A stretch of 64,000 nt of DNA, from contig NZ_JACCFH010000001.1 in the NCBI RefSeq assembly GCF_013410775.1, positions 3,100,001 through 3,164,000 on the forward strand, read 5' to 3'. The DNA comes from Sphaerotilus montanus. GTDB lineage: Bacteria > Pseudomonadota > Gammaproteobacteria > Burkholderiales > Burkholderiaceae_C. The notes beneath the pieces were generated by a model. The model did not search any database. It was not told the origin of the DNA and saw only the letters and a list, made by a program, of their open reading frames with translations. The position numbers and the translations under genes were made by a program. Below, piece after piece: positions 34,795 to 45,072 of the stretch. Numbering within the stretch: position 1 is the stretch's first letter; each line of letters opens with the position of its first letter.

Positions 34795-35833
34795 GATTAG
34801 CAATGATTCTCAGCAAGGTGCCAACTGACGATCAGGCGTAGCGTAGAAGACAGACCAAGCGCAGGAGCGAGCACATGCCGATGAACCGAATCCAGTTCCA
34901 GCAGGGGATGTCGCTGCCAGAGTTCATGGCCAGCTTCGGCACGGAAGAGCAATGCGCCGAGGCGGTCAAGCAGGCGCGCTGGCCGCAGGGCTTCGAGTGC
35001 CCGCGCTGCGGCAGTGCGGCGCACTACGTGGTGGGCCACGGGGCGCGCAAGCTGTTCCAGTGCAACGGCTGCCGCCACCAGACATCGCTGACCGCGGGCA
35101 GCCTGTTCGCCAGCACCAAGCTGCCACTGAAGACGTGGTTCCTGGCGATCTACCTGCTCAGCCAGGCCAAGACGGGACTGTCGGCGCTGGCGCTCAAGCG
35201 GCAGGTGGGCGTGAGCTACCCGACGGCGTGGCTGATGCACCAGAAGATCATGCACGCGATGGCCGAGCGGGTGGACCAGTACCGACTCGACGGCACGGTG
35301 CAGCTCGACGATGCCTACCTTGGCGGAGAGCGCAGCGGCGGCAAGGCGGGCCGGGGTTCGGAGAACAAGGTGCCGTTCGTGGCGGCGGTCTCGGTCGATG
35401 ACCAGGGGCATCCGCAGTACGTCAAGCTCGCGCCGGTGAGCGGCTTCACGCTGGAGGCGGTGGGCCAGTGGGCGCAGGCGGCGCTGATGCCGGGAACGCG
35501 GGTGGTCAGCGACGGGCTGGGGTGCTTCGCCGCGGTCACCAGCGCGGGCTGCCTGCACACGCCGATCGTGGTGGGCCAGCGCAAGCCGCGCGAGCTGCCC
35601 GAGTTCACCTGGGTCAACACGGTGCTGGGCAACCTGAAGACGACGTTGTCGGGTGCGTTCCATGCGTTCAAGTACCCCAAGTACGCCAGCAGCTATCTGG
35701 CAGCGTTCGCCTACCGCTTCAACCGCCGGTTCGACCTGCGCGGGCTGGTGGCTCGGCTCATCATCGATGTCGCGCGGTGCAAGCCTCGGGCTCAGCGGGT
35801 CGTTCGGGGGAATGCTGAGGATCGTTGCTAATC
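34795..35833 (+). mobile_element. IS1595 family insertion sequence
   Basis: About 1039 bp between 20-bp imperfect inverted repeats: GATTAGCAATGATTCTCAGC on the left matches the complement of GCTGAGGATCGTTGCTAATC on the right with two mismatches. One transposase gene. Flanking 8-mers (AACAACCT and AGGAAAAG) do not match, and the two flanks belong to unrelated genes, so a deletion accompanied or followed insertion. Confidence 0.85.
34875..35831 (+). CDS. IS1595 family transposase
   Basis: 318 residues. An N-terminal zinc ribbon (FECPRCGSAAH ... FQCNGCRHQTSLTAG) is followed by the ISXO2-like DDE-type domain: GTVQLDDAYLGGERSGGKAG, RVVSDGLGCF and FTWVNTVLGNLKTTLSG, where Asn probably occupies the third catalytic position as in the DDN subgroup. 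The frame is intact. GC is higher than in the neighbouring cargo genes. Confidence 0.9.
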   Translation: MPMNRIQFQQGMSLPEFMASFGTEEQCAEAVKQARWPQGFECPRCGSAAHYVVGHGARKLFQCNGCRHQTSLTAGSLFASTKLPLKTWFLAIYLLSQAKTGLSALALKRQVGVSYPTAWLMHQKIMHAMAERVDQYRLDGTVQLDDAYLGGERSGGKAGRGSENKVPFVAAVSVDDQGHPQYVKLAPVSGFTLEAVGQWAQAALMPGTRVVSDGLGCFAAVTSAGCLHTPIVVGQRKPRELPEFTWVNTVLGNLKTTLSGAFHAFKYPKYASSYLAAFAYRFNRRFDLRGLVARLIIDVARCKPRAQRVVRGNAEDRC

Positions 35834-35985
35834 AGGAAAAGGTTTGCCAGGCATGTCCCGTGAACTGGCACCCCTGATCCGAATGCACCAGTACTGATTC
35901 GTGGGGTTGTCTGCGCCACAGCGCCATCAAGAGTGCATTGAGCACCAAGTCTGTATCTATTCGACTGCCCATGGACCAGCCAATG
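35834..35985 (-). pseudogene. IS3 family transposase OrfB fragment
   Basis: The reverse strand reads GWSMGSRIDTDLVLNALLMA, then WRRQPHESVLVHSDQGCQFT and GHAWQTF, the rve catalytic core of IS3-type OrfB including the second Asp in HSDQGCQFT. Both ends are cut, by IS1595 at 35833 and by IS5 at 35986. No separate frame was predicted because of its small size. Confidence 0.8.
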
Positions 35986-37264
35986 GGGCACTTCTAGAAA
36001 CCGACCCTGACCGCCACCTGAGCCGCGCGCTGCGGCAAGATGCCGCCCCATGATCACGCCCCGCACCAAGCCATCGAGCTTCTTTCCTGAGGAGGCCGCG
36101 GACGACCTGTTCGTGGTGCAGCAGCGCAAGGCCAAGCTGGAGGGCTACGTGCAGACGCTGGCGGCGATGGACGAACTGATCGACTTCGCGGCGATGGCCT
36201 CGGCGGTGGACAAGGCTTGCCCTCGCGCTGACCGCAGCAAGGGCGGACGCCCGCCGTACCCGACCGAGGCGCTGGTGCGCATGGTGTTCCTGCAAGGGCT
36301 GTACAACCTGTCGGACGAGCAGTGCGAGCACCAGGTGCTGGACAGGCTGAGCTTCCAGCGGTTCTGCCGGCTGGACGGCGCGCTGAACATTCCGGACGCG
36401 CGCACGCTGTGGAACTTCCGGCAGCGGCTGGCCGAAGGCGGGCTGGGAGGCCGGGCGATTTTCGAGGCGTTGAGCCAGCAGTTGCAGCGGCACGGCTTCA
36501 TCCCGAGGGGCGGGCAGATCGTGGACGCCAGCATCGTGCAGGCGCCGATCACGCAGGCCAACGCCCGGGAGCGCGAGGCGCTGAACAAGGGGGAGGCGCC
36601 CGAGGGCTGGAGCAAGAAGCGCCTGGCGCACACCGACCGGGACGCGCGCTGGACGCAAAAGCACGGCAAGGCGTACTACGGCTACAAGCTGCACGGCAAC
36701 GTGGACGCACGCTACAAGCTGATCCGCCAGATGAAGATCACGGCGGCCAACGCGGACGACGGACAGCAACTGCCCGACGTGCTGCAGGTGGCGAACACGC
36801 GCAAGCGGCTGCTGGCCGACCGGGGCTACGACAGCGCGGCCAACCGTCAGACGCTGCAGCAGCACGGACTGGCCGACGGCATCGCACGTCGCGCCAAGCC
36901 AGGGCAGACGGCCAAGGTTCGGCTCAAGCAGCGCAACAAGACGATCAACCGCACGCGGGCACGGGTCGAGCACGTCTTTGCGGCGCTGAGCCAGCAGGGC
37001 GGCAAGTGCGTGCGGGCGATGACGCTGGCGCGCAATGCGCTGGCGATCACGCTGCAGTGCGCGGCCTACAACGCGCGCAGGCTGGTGTGGCTGGTCAAGA
37101 GCGCAGGTGCGTCCGCACAGCCCGCGTGAGGGGAAAAACCCCGTCGCGGGGTACCGCGACGGTGGGGACAGGGGCTCGCCGCCGTCATCCACTGCTCGTC
37201 TGAGCTGGATTTGTGCAGGCTCAGACCAGGTTCAGGGCTGCCGGGCCGGTTTCTAGAAGTGCCC
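35986..37264 (+). mobile_element. IS5 family insertion sequence
   Basis: 1279 bp between 17-bp perfect inverted repeats GGGCACTTCTAGAAACC / GGTTTCTAGAAGTGCCC. It contains one transposase gene. No clear short target duplication is visible (AATG on the left, TCTA on the right). It lies inside the IS3 remnant on the left. Confidence 0.9.
36050..37129 (+). CDS. IS5 family transposase
   Basis: 359 residues. DUF772-type N-terminus (GGRPPYPTEALVRMVFLQGL YNLSDEQCEHQVLDRLSF). The DDE domain has IVDASIVQAPI (first Asp), LLADRGYDSAANR (second Asp) and NKTINRTRARVEHVFAALSQ (Glu). The frame is intact, so the element may be active. Confidence 0.92.
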   Translation: MITPRTKPSSFFPEEAADDLFVVQQRKAKLEGYVQTLAAMDELIDFAAMASAVDKACPRADRSKGGRPPYPTEALVRMVFLQGLYNLSDEQCEHQVLDRLSFQRFCRLDGALNIPDARTLWNFRQRLAEGGLGGRAIFEALSQQLQRHGFIPRGGQIVDASIVQAPITQANAREREALNKGEAPEGWSKKRLAHTDRDARWTQKHGKAYYGYKLHGNVDARYKLIRQMKITAANADDGQQLPDVLQVANTRKRLLADRGYDSAANRQTLQQHGLADGIARRAKPGQTAKVRLKQRNKTINRTRARVEHVFAALSQQGGKCVRAMTLARNALAITLQCAAYNARRLVWLVKSAGASAQPA

Positions 37265-37339
37265 TCTAGCGACGGCCGTCCTGTGGCGACTGCGAATGGC
37301 TGACGTGAACGACAGCTCAGGGCTTCACGGCTTACCCCA

Positions 37340-37708
37340 TCAACCGACCACGACGTGCGTCTGCCCCAGCACCCCGCGCTGGGGCGATTTTCGGACCACG
37401 ATGTCCACATCCCGCCCAAGCCGGTTCAGGCAGTCCATCATCTTGGCCTGACTGATGCCGCGAAACCGACCTCTGAGCATGTCCGAGAGCTTGGGCTGCG
37501 TCATGCCCAGCAGGTCGGCGGCGCGTTGCTGGGTCAGGTGGCGGCTGCGGATGATCTGGGCGATCTCCTGCGCCAGACCGGCCTTGACGAGCATGTCCTT
37601 GTCGTCGGGATAGCCGAGGTCGGCGTACACGTTGGTGCTGCCGTCCTGGATGGCGAGATCGTCGGCGATGATGGGGTGTGTCTCAGTGGGTGTGGTGTTC
37701 ATGCTCAT
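37340..37708 (-). CDS. higA: HigA-type XRE antitoxin
   Basis: 122 residues. The helix-turn-helix RHLTQQRAADLLGMTQPKLS DMLRGRFRGIS follows the acidic N-terminal segment DDLAIQDGSTNVYADLGYPD. This is the XRE 'HigA2/MqsA-like' antitoxin type that pairs with Gp49-like toxins. It overlaps the toxin stop by ATGA, toxin first, as in higBA operons. It probably neutralises the toxin and represses the operon. Confidence 0.88.
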   Translation of the reverse strand: MSMNTTPTETHPIIADDLAIQDGSTNVYADLGYPDDKDMLVKAGLAQEIAQIIRSRHLTQQRAADLLGMTQPKLSDMLRGRFRGISQAKMMDCLNRLGRDVDIVVRKSPQRGVLGQTHVVVG

Positions 37709-38070
37709 CGCTTGGCATCCTTTTCAGCAGCCATGACGGCCTTCAGTCGCGCTTCGATCAGCGCCAGATCCGGCTTCGGGGTGGCGATGCCGGACACGGA
37801 TTTCTTCTGGAAACAGTGCAGAACGTAGACAGCGGAGGCGAATCGAACCGTGTAGACCGCCCGGTAGGTGTCGCCCTGATGATCCTCGACCACCTCCAGC
37901 ACCCCGGCGCCGCCGCCGAACCCTTTCATCGGCTTCGACTGCGTGTGCTTGCCGCCCGCTTGCGCCAGATGTAGCGCGAAGCCGAAGGTGTCCTGCACAT
38001 CGGCCGGCATGGCGCACAGATCCTTGTGCGCGGAGCCGACCCATCGCAGTCGTCGGGGGATTGTCATCAT
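37705..38070 (-). CDS. higB: HigB/Gp49-like type II toxin
   Basis: 121 residues. RelE/Gp49-like pattern: RLRWVGSAHKDLCAMPADVQ, GFGGGAGVLEVVEDHQGDTY, RAVYTVRFASAVYVLHCFQK and the C-terminal KKSVSGIATPKPDLALIEAR. Expected to be a ribosome-dependent mRNA interferase. Two adjacent ATG codons (38068-38070 and 38065-38067) can start it. A TATAGT (minus strand, 38077-38082) is a possible -10 box directly upstream. Confidence 0.88.
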   Translation of the reverse strand: MMTIPRRLRWVGSAHKDLCAMPADVQDTFGFALHLAQAGGKHTQSKPMKGFGGGAGVLEVVEDHQGDTYRAVYTVRFASAVYVLHCFQKKSVSGIATPKPDLALIEARLKAVMAAEKDAKR

Positions 38071-38108
38071 CGGACAACTATACCTAAATGGGAATAATCA
38101 TTCGACAG

Positions 38109-38213
38109 GCACACGTTGCGGCAGAAGTCATCGCCGGCACGCTGCAGGGCAACAAGGAACTGGCGTGGGCCGGGCTGACCGAGGACACGGACCTGCCGCC
38201 GGGCAAGAAGTAA
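38109..38213 (+). pseudogene. lpdA: Duplicated, internally deleted 3' end of lpdA
   Basis: It aligns with the intact lpdA 3' end in three blocks: 38109-38154 with 23072-23117 approximately; GTGGGC-CGGGCTGACCGAGGAC with 23176 onward; and CGGAC/TCTGCCGCC-AGCAAGAAGTAA with the gene's last codons. Two deletions of about 57 and 315 bp remove the rest, the first at a TGGC microhomology. The stop, REP-like hairpin and terminator follow in the same order as at lpdA. Confidence 0.9.
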
Positions 38214-38227
38214 GGCGATTCCCGTCA

Positions 38228-38245
38228 TACCCGCGAAAGCGGGTA
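38228..38245. repeat. REP-like hairpin (copy 2)
   Basis: TACCC-GCGAAAGC-GGGTA, matching the hairpin at 23546-23563 exactly, inside the duplicated lpdA-terminator segment. Confidence 0.7.
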
Positions 38246-38274
38246 CCCACGCAGCGCGTCAACGCCTGCGACAG

Positions 38275-38310
38275 GAAGCCCGATCAGCGCAAGCCGGTCG
38301 GGCTTCTCTT
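38275..38310 (+). terminator. Duplicated lpdA terminator
   Basis: GAAGCCCGA ... TCGGGCTTC stem followed by TCTT, a diverged copy of the terminator at 23592-23626. The T tract is weaker (CTTCTCTT). It insulates the downstream HipB-like gene. Confidence 0.7.
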
Positions 38311-38338
38311 ATGTGGTGAATCCAAGCTGTTTGATGCA

Positions 38339-38692
38339 TTGAATCGTTGTGATGACACACATCCTGCCTTAGATTGTCGGCATGACAACCCCGCGAGCCC
38401 GCACCCCGAAGCCCACCCGATCCTGGTTCAAGCCAGCCTTGATCGCCTGGGCAAGCGCCTGGTCCGCGCCCGCAAGCTGCGCGAGCTGACGCAGGAGGAT
38501 CTGGCGCACCTGTCCGATGTGTCGCTGTCCACGCTGCGGGCGCTGGAAGCCGGCGCTGACGGGGTGGCGTTGGGCAACTTCCTCAAGGTGCTGCAGGGCT
38601 TGAACCTGCTCGATCAGGTCGAGGACTGGCTGGACCCTCGGCGTGATCCGGAAACGGTGAACTTCGTCGAGCGCCGGCTCGGGGGCGGGTGA
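38339..38692 (+). pseudogene. HipB-like XRE antitoxin, start uncertain, probably frameshifted
   Basis: The conserved part reads SLDRLGKRLVRARKLRELTQ EDLAHLSDVSLSTLRALEAG, then DGVALGNFLKVLQGLNLLDQ, an XRE helix-turn-helix of HipB type. This frame has no ATG or GTG; the only upstream candidate is a TTG at 38339 with no ribosome-binding site. An ATG at 38382 (MTTPRARTP) lies in another frame and stops after about 35 codons, so a one-base indel after it is the simplest explanation. It overlaps the HipA-like start in TGATG. Confidence 0.6.
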
Positions 38693-39888
38693 TGGGCGCG
38701 GTGCCGGTCTGGGTCTGGCTGCCGGGCCGCGCTGAGCCGGTGCAGGCGGGCGAGCTGGCGGGCGTCGGGCCCGGTGCGCGCTTCGCCTATCTGCCGGACT
38801 ACCTCGGGCGCCCCGATGCCGTGGCGCTCGATCCGGTCGAACTGCGCCTGACGCGCAAGAAGCGGGGCATGGTGCTCGGGGCGTCGGATGGATTGCCGGG
38901 CGTCGTCCGGGATGCCAAGCCGGCGGGCTATGGCGCCGATCGGCTGGAGGCCCAGGCTGGCAGGGCACTCACGCCGCTGGAACTGCTGGAGCGCGGTGTG
39001 CCGGACGGTGTGGGCGCCATCGAGGTCTGCACCGACATCACGGCGAAGCTGGACTGGCAACCCAAGGCGCTGGACCAGTTGCAATCGCTGGCGCAGGAAC
39101 TGGACGCGGCGGCCCCGGCCAGCCGGGCTTTGCGCCGGCTCGACGAGGATCTCGACACCAGCGCTGGCGGCGAGCGCCCGAAAGCCACGCTCGTGCATGA
39201 CGGGCGCCTGTGGCTGGCCAAGATCCAGTCACGCGGTGACCGGCCTGCGCTGCCCGCACGCGAGTTCGTCACCATGCGGCTGGCGCGCATGGCCGGGCTG
39301 TCGGTGGCCGAGGTGGAACTGCACACTTTTGGCGCGCACCAGGTGCTGCTGGTCGAGCGATTCGACCGGGCGGGTGACCCCCAACAGCCGCAGCGCCGCC
39401 TCTATGCAAGCGCGCACACCGTGCTCCGATTGGCTCCGCAGGCAGTTCGAGGCGATCCGCAACGCTCCTATCTGAACCTGGGCGACCGTCTGCGGATCTG
39501 GGCGCGTGAAAGCGGTGATCTGCCGGGGCAACTGCGCGAGGTCTGGCGGCTGGCGCCTGCGTTCGACATCACGCCCGCTGTGGCCACCCTGTCCGGTCCG
39601 ACGGAGGACGGGCCGCTGTTGTCGATGGCCACAGGTGTGGATGGGTCGGCGCGTACCAGCGTCGTGCAGTTGCTGGCGGCGGCCGGTCATCTGGGGTTGG
39701 AGCCGGACGCGGCGCGGGTCTGGCTGCGGGACACGGCGGCTCTGGTGGCGGACCACTGGGAGCCGATGCTGAGGGCAGCTGCGCGTCCGGTGATGGAGGA
39801 CGCGGCACGGCTGGATGCGCTGGCGGCGGATGCTCGGGTGGCGTTTGTCTATGGCGAGTGGTTGGCCACGCGTAGTGCGTCAGTCTGA
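38692..39888 (+). pseudogene. HipA-like Ser/Thr kinase lacking its catalytic loop
   Basis: 398 residues. An N-terminal HipA segment (MGAVPVWVWLPGRAEPVQAG) is followed by GGERPKATLVHDGRLWLAKI (ATP-binding P-loop region), AREFVTMRLARMAGLSVAEV and VLLVERFDRAG. After GDLPGQLREV the sequence jumps directly to WRLAPAFDITPAV. The roughly 25 residues that normally contain the catalytic FNxxxxNxDDHxxN motif are absent. It is therefore predicted to be kinase-dead despite a continuous reading frame. Partner of the damaged HipB-like gene. Confidence 0.75.
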
Positions 39889-39926
39889 TCACCGAGCAAA
39901 AGTCAAATCCCTTGTCGATCAGCCGG

Positions 39927-40346
39927 TCACCACACCCCCACATTCGGCATCGACGCCCAGGGCTCCTCCACCGCCAGCGCCGCCCCATGCTGCAGCAGCT
40001 CGACCGAGATCCCGTCCGGCGAGCGCACGAACGCCATCCGCCCATCCCGCGGCGGCCGGTTGATCGTCACGCCGTGGTCCATCAGGCGCTGGCAGGTGGC
40101 GTAGATGTCGTCCACCGCATAGGCGAGGTGCCCGAAGTTGCGCCCGCCGGTGTAGGCCTCGGGATCCCAGTTGTGGGTGAGTTCGACCTGCGCCGTCTCG
40201 TTGCCCGGCGCGGCCAGGAAAATCAGCGTGAAGCGCCCCTGCGGCACGTCGCGGCGCGAGAGCACTTCCAGCCCGAGGGCGTCGCGGTAGAAGCGGAGCG
40301 AGGCATCGACATCGGTGATGCGGACCATGGTGTGGAGGTAATGCAT
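39927..40346 (-). CDS. gloA: Lactoylglutathione lyase (glyoxalase I)
   Basis: 139 residues from the ATG at 40346; in-frame ATG codons at 40355 and further up are alternatives. Glyoxalase I blocks: MHYLHTMVRITDVDASLRFY (metal His), LIFLAAPGNETAQVELTHNW (metal Glu), YTGGRNFGHLAYAVDDIYAT (metal His) and FVRSPDGISVELLQ (metal Glu). It converts the methylglyoxal-glutathione adduct to S-lactoylglutathione. Convergent with the HipA-like gene. Confidence 0.93.
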   Translation of the reverse strand: MHYLHTMVRITDVDASLRFYRDALGLEVLSRRDVPQGRFTLIFLAAPGNETAQVELTHNWDPEAYTGGRNFGHLAYAVDDIYATCQRLMDHGVTINRPPRDGRMAFVRSPDGISVELLQHGAALAVEEPWASMPNVGVW

Positions 40347-40502
40347 GCGCTGCATTGTCCTGCCATGCCTCCGTGCCAGGCCGTGCCTGATCAATCTCCC
40401 TGCAGGACCTCGGGTTCATGGGGTGAGCCAGGCGGCCAGGGACTGACAGAATGTCCACGCCCATGCGCGGCAACCGATTTCAGCCTCTGGAGACTCTGCA
40501 CG

Positions 40503-41153
40503 ATGCAACGCCAACGCACCCATTTCTCGCCCGTCCTGCTTGCCACCGCCGCCGCTGCTGCGCTGCTGGCCGGCTGCTCGGGTTCGATGCCGTCGCTCTC
40601 GCCACTGGCCAGGCCGGCCAGCAGCTTCACGCTGTCCAGCCCCGACATCGCCGAGGGCAGCACCATCGCCAACAAGTTCGTGCTCAACGGCTTCGGCTGC
40701 AAGGGCGAGAACGTGTCCCCGGCGCTGGTCTGGACCAATCCGCCAGCAGGCACCAAGTCCTATGCGGTCCAGGTCTACGATCCGGATGCACCGACCGGCA
40801 GCGGCTTCTGGCACTGGGGCGTCTACAACATCCCGGCCGCGGTGACCTCGCTGGCACAGGGCGCGGGCAATTCGTTGTCGCGGCTGCCGGGCGGAGCCAG
40901 CGGCGGCATGACGGATTTCCACGACACCGGCGCGACCGGTGCCAACGGCAACTGGGGTGGCCCGTGCCCGCCGGTGGGCGACAAGCCGCACCGCTACATC
41001 TTCACCGTCTTCGCGCTGGGCGTGGACAACCTGCACGCGGCCGCGGGCATCCCGAAGACCGGCACCGCCGCGTTGCACGGCTTCGTGCTGAACAAGGGCC
41101 TGGGCGACAAGCTGCTCGGCAAGGCCTCGTTCACGGCGACCTACGGCCGCTGA
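40503..41153 (+). CDS. YbhB/YbcL family (PEBP-like) lipoprotein
   Basis: 216 residues from the ATG at 40503. The signal peptide ends in lipobox LLAGC. The mature part shows the bacterial phosphatidylethanolamine-binding-protein pattern: NGFGCKGENVSPALVWTNPP, SYAVQVYDPDAPTGSGFWHW, FHDTGATGANGNWGGPCPPV and GDKPHRYIFTVFALGVDNL. Function in bacteria is poorly defined; the ligand pocket motif DPDAP is intact. Convergent with the chemoreceptor gene. Confidence 0.9.
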   Translation: MQRQRTHFSPVLLATAAAAALLAGCSGSMPSLSPLARPASSFTLSSPDIAEGSTIANKFVLNGFGCKGENVSPALVWTNPPAGTKSYAVQVYDPDAPTGSGFWHWGVYNIPAAVTSLAQGAGNSLSRLPGGASGGMTDFHDTGATGANGNWGGPCPPVGDKPHRYIFTVFALGVDNLHAAAGIPKTGTAALHGFVLNKGLGDKLLGKASFTATYGR

Positions 41154-41159
41154 GTCCGA

Positions 41160-42731
41160 TCAAGTCGCCGCATCGATCCGGAAGGTTCCGACGACCTGGG
41201 CCAGCCGCTCCGACTGTTCCTGGAGGCCCTGGGCGGCGGCGGCGGACTGCTCGACCATGGCCGCGTTCTGCTGCGTCATCTGGTCCAGCTCCACCACGGC
41301 CGCGTTCACCAGCGCGATGCCGCCGGCCTGCTGGGTGCTGGTCACGGTGATGGCGTCGACGATCTCGGTGACGCGCTGGACCGACGTCACGATCTCGGTC
41401 ATGGTGCGGCCTGCGTCCCCGACGAGGCGCGAGCCGGCGCGGACCTGCTCCACGCTGTGGTCGATGAGTCCCTTGATCTGCTTTGCCGCATCCGCCGAGC
41501 GCTTGGCCAGGTTGCGCACCTCGCTGGCCACGACGGCAAAGCCGCGGCCCTGTTCGCCCGCACGTGCCGCCTCGACAGCAGCATTCAGGGCGAGGATGTT
41601 GGTCTGCAAGGCGATGTCGTCGATCACGCCCGTGATCTCGGCGATCTTCCGGGACGAGGCCTGGATCTCGTCCATGGTGGTGACCACGTGGGCCACCACG
41701 CTGCCGCCACGTCCGGCCACTTCGCCCGCGGAGGCCGCCAGCTGGCTGGCGTGCCGCGCCGATTCGGCAGAGTGCGTGACAGTGGTGGTGAGTTCCTCCA
41801 TGGAGGAGGCCGTCTGCTGCAGGTTGCCTGCGGTCTGCTCGGTGCGTGTGCTCAGGTGCTGGTTGCCGGTGGCGATCTCGTGGCTGGCCAGACGGATGTC
41901 GTCAGCCGTCCCGCGGACCTGACCCACCAGGTTCCGCAGGGACTGCTGCATGTCGCGCAGCGAGCCGGTCAGTGCCGAGGCTTCGTCGCGTCCCTGCACA
42001 GGAACCGGGTGTGTCAGATCGCCGCGGGTGATGGACTCGGCAACGGCCCGTGCCTGCTCGATCGGCAGCACGATGGAGCGCGCGTTGAGCCAGGTCAGCG
42101 GGGCCAGCAGGGCAATGATGAGGCCGAGTGTGCCCAGGTACAGCCACAGCGTGTGCTGCATGGCGGTGTCGAAGTTCAGCTTGCCCTGACTGGCTTCGTC
42201 GTCGACCAGCCGGCTGATGTCGCCCAGGTGCCGGTCGATGGCCTGGATGGCGGTCTTGGCCGGGGCCATGGCCTTGTCGGCGTCCCGGGCGGTCTGGAAA
42301 CCGCCGTCCTGGATCTGGTCGAGCACCGACCTGGTCAGCCGGGCGTACTGGTCCAGCTGCTCAAGGGCCTGACCGCACAGGCGTGCCATGTCGGGGGAGG
42401 CATCCGCCTGCAGTGCGACCAGGGCGCTGCGTGTCGTCGCGACAGCCGCGTTCCAGGCTTCGCGTTCCTTGAGCACGGACACACCGTCCTCGTAGTCGAT
42501 GATGGCCTGCTTCTCGTGGGGCAGCAGCGCGCCGATGGCGGTGTGGATGTCGCCGAGCCGGTGCACATCGCGCAGCGTGGTCGCCGTGAACGCGCTGTTG
42601 AGCTGCTGCAACTGGCGTCCTCCGAGGGTGCCGATGGCGCCGACGAACATGAACAGCAGCACGACGAGCGCGATGGCCGCGTTCATCCGTGTGCGGATGG
42701 TGAAGGTTCTGAGCAGTTGAGCGAGCGGCAT
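41160..42731 (-). CDS. Methyl-accepting chemotaxis protein
   Basis: 523 residues from the ATG at 42731. A transmembrane helix ([20 protein letters not shown]), a four-helix-type periplasmic sensor of about 150 residues and a second helix ([20 protein letters not shown]) are followed by a HAMP domain. The signalling domain carries the highly conserved hairpin tip [20 protein letters not shown] and [20 protein letters not shown]. There is no C-terminal CheR-binding pentapeptide. Ligand unknown. It lies downstream of the sucCD terminator with its own promoter expected at 42732-42775. Confidence 0.93.
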   Translation of the reverse strand: MPLAQLLRTFTIRTRMNAAIALVVLLFMFVGAIGTLGGRQLQQLNSAFTATTLRDVHRLGDIHTAIGALLPHEKQAIIDYEDGVSVLKEREAWNAAVATTRSALVALQADASPDMARLCGQALEQLDQYARLTRSVLDQIQDGGFQTARDADKAMAPAKTAIQAIDRHLGDISRLVDDEASQGKLNFDTAMQHTLWLYLGTLGLIIALLAPLTWLNARSIVLPIEQARAVAESITRGDLTHPVPVQGRDEASALTGSLRDMQQSLRNLVGQVRGTADDIRLASHEIATGNQHLSTRTEQTAGNLQQTASSMEELTTTVTHSAESARHASQLAASAGEVAGRGGSVVAHVVTTMDEIQASSRKIAEITGVIDDIALQTNILALNAAVEAARAGEQGRGFAVVASEVRNLAKRSADAAKQIKGLIDHSVEQVRAGSRLVGDAGRTMTEIVTSVQRVTEIVDAITVTSTQQAGGIALVNAAVVELDQMTQQNAAMVEQSAAAAQGLQEQSERLAQVVGTFRIDAAT

Positions 42732-42775
42732 GATCCGGTCTATCGACCGTCCGGGATCCGCCTTGAGCACGGATG

Positions 42776-42803
42776 AAAAAAGGCCACCTCGCGGGTGGCC
42801 TTC
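42776..42803 (-). terminator. Rho-independent terminator of sucCD
   Basis: On the minus strand GGCCACCCGCGAGGTGGCC is followed by TTTTTT, beginning about 50 bp after the sucD stop. Confidence 0.85.
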
Positions 42804-42854
42804 TTCGTCGCGGCGTCACGCCGACGGGCGTGACGGTGACGGCATCAGATCAGA

Positions 42855-43751
42855 TCACTTCAGCAGCGCCTTGAGCAGCTTGCCCATCTCGGACGGATTG
42901 CGCGTGACGGTGAAGCCACACTCTTCCATGATGGCGAGCTTGGCGTCGGCCGTGTCCGCACCACCCGAGATCAGCGCACCGGCGTGGCCCATGCGCTTGC
43001 CGGCCGGCGCCGTCACGCCGGCGATGAAGCCCACGATCGGCTTGGTCATGTTCACCTTGCACCACATCGCCGCTTCGGCCTCGTCCGGACCACCGATCTC
43101 GCCGATCATGATCACGGCGTCCGTGTCCGGATCGTCGTTGAACGCGCGCATCACGTCGATGTGCTTCAGCCCGTTGATCGGGTCGCCGCCAATGCCGACC
43201 GCGCTGGATTGGCCCAGACCGATCTCGGTCAGTTGCGCCACGGCTTCGTACGTCAGCGTGCCCGAACGGGACACCACGCCGATGCGGCCCTTGCGGTGGA
43301 TGTGACCCGGCATGATGCCGATCTTGATCTCTTCCGGCGTGATCAGGCCGGGGCAGTTCGGGCCCAGCAGCAGCGTCTTCTTGCCGCCGGCCGCTTCCTT
43401 GGCCTTCATCTTGTTGCGCACCATCAGCATGTCCCGCACGGGGATGCCTTCGGTGATGCAGATCGCCAGATCCAGGTCGGCTTCCACCGCTTCCCAGATC
43501 GCCGCAGCGGCGCCGGCCGGCGGCACGTAGATCACGCTGACGGTGGCGCCTTGCTGCTGCGCGGCTTCCTTGACGCTGGCGTAGATGGGGATGTCCGAGA
43601 ACTTCTCGCCCGCCTTCTTCGGGTTCACACCCGCCACGAACGCGTTCTTGCCATTCGCGTACGCCTGGCAGCCCAGCGTGTGGAACTGGCCCGTCTTGCC
43701 CGTGATGCCCTGGGTGATGACGCGGGTGTCCTTGTTGATCAGGATGCTCAT
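42855..43751 (-). CDS. sucD: Succinyl-CoA synthetase alpha subunit
   Basis: 298 residues. The Rossmann CoA-binding start is [25 protein letters not shown]. Other blocks are [20 protein letters not shown] and [16 protein letters not shown]; the phosphohistidine loop is [14 protein letters not shown]. With SucC it interconverts succinyl-CoA and succinate with substrate-level nucleotide phosphorylation. 12 bp downstream of sucC. Confidence 0.96.
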   Translation of the reverse strand: MSILINKDTRVITQGITGKTGQFHTLGCQAYANGKNAFVAGVNPKKAGEKFSDIPIYASVKEAAQQQGATVSVIYVPPAGAAAAIWEAVEADLDLAICITEGIPVRDMLMVRNKMKAKEAAGGKKTLLLGPNCPGLITPEEIKIGIMPGHIHRKGRIGVVSRSGTLTYEAVAQLTEIGLGQSSAVGIGGDPINGLKHIDVMRAFNDDPDTDAVIMIGEIGGPDEAEAAMWCKVNMTKPIVGFIAGVTAPAGKRMGHAGALISGGADTADAKLAIMEECGFTVTRNPSEMGKLLKALLK

Positions 43752-43763
43752 GTCTTGTGTTCC

Positions 43764-44924
<1,161 letters not shown>

Positions 44925-45072
44925 CGGGGTTTGCTCCTCGGGATGGCGGAGAGTTTCGGGGTGTTGAAACCGGGGGACTGGGGATGCGGAGTGTGACGCG
45001 CGGGCGGACTCTGCGACTTCAAACTGACCTCAAGCTGAGACATGTCACACCGTTCTGCTGCGACAGCCTGTC

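Noticed and set aside
34787..35841. Target-site duplication for IS1595
   Set aside because: AACAACCT and AGGAAAAG do not match, and the flanks belong to different genes.
23062..38310. Integrative element with attL/attR at lpdA
   Set aside because: The duplicated ends are suggestive, but no integrase, excisionase or precise short core site was found, so only a duplication is claimed.
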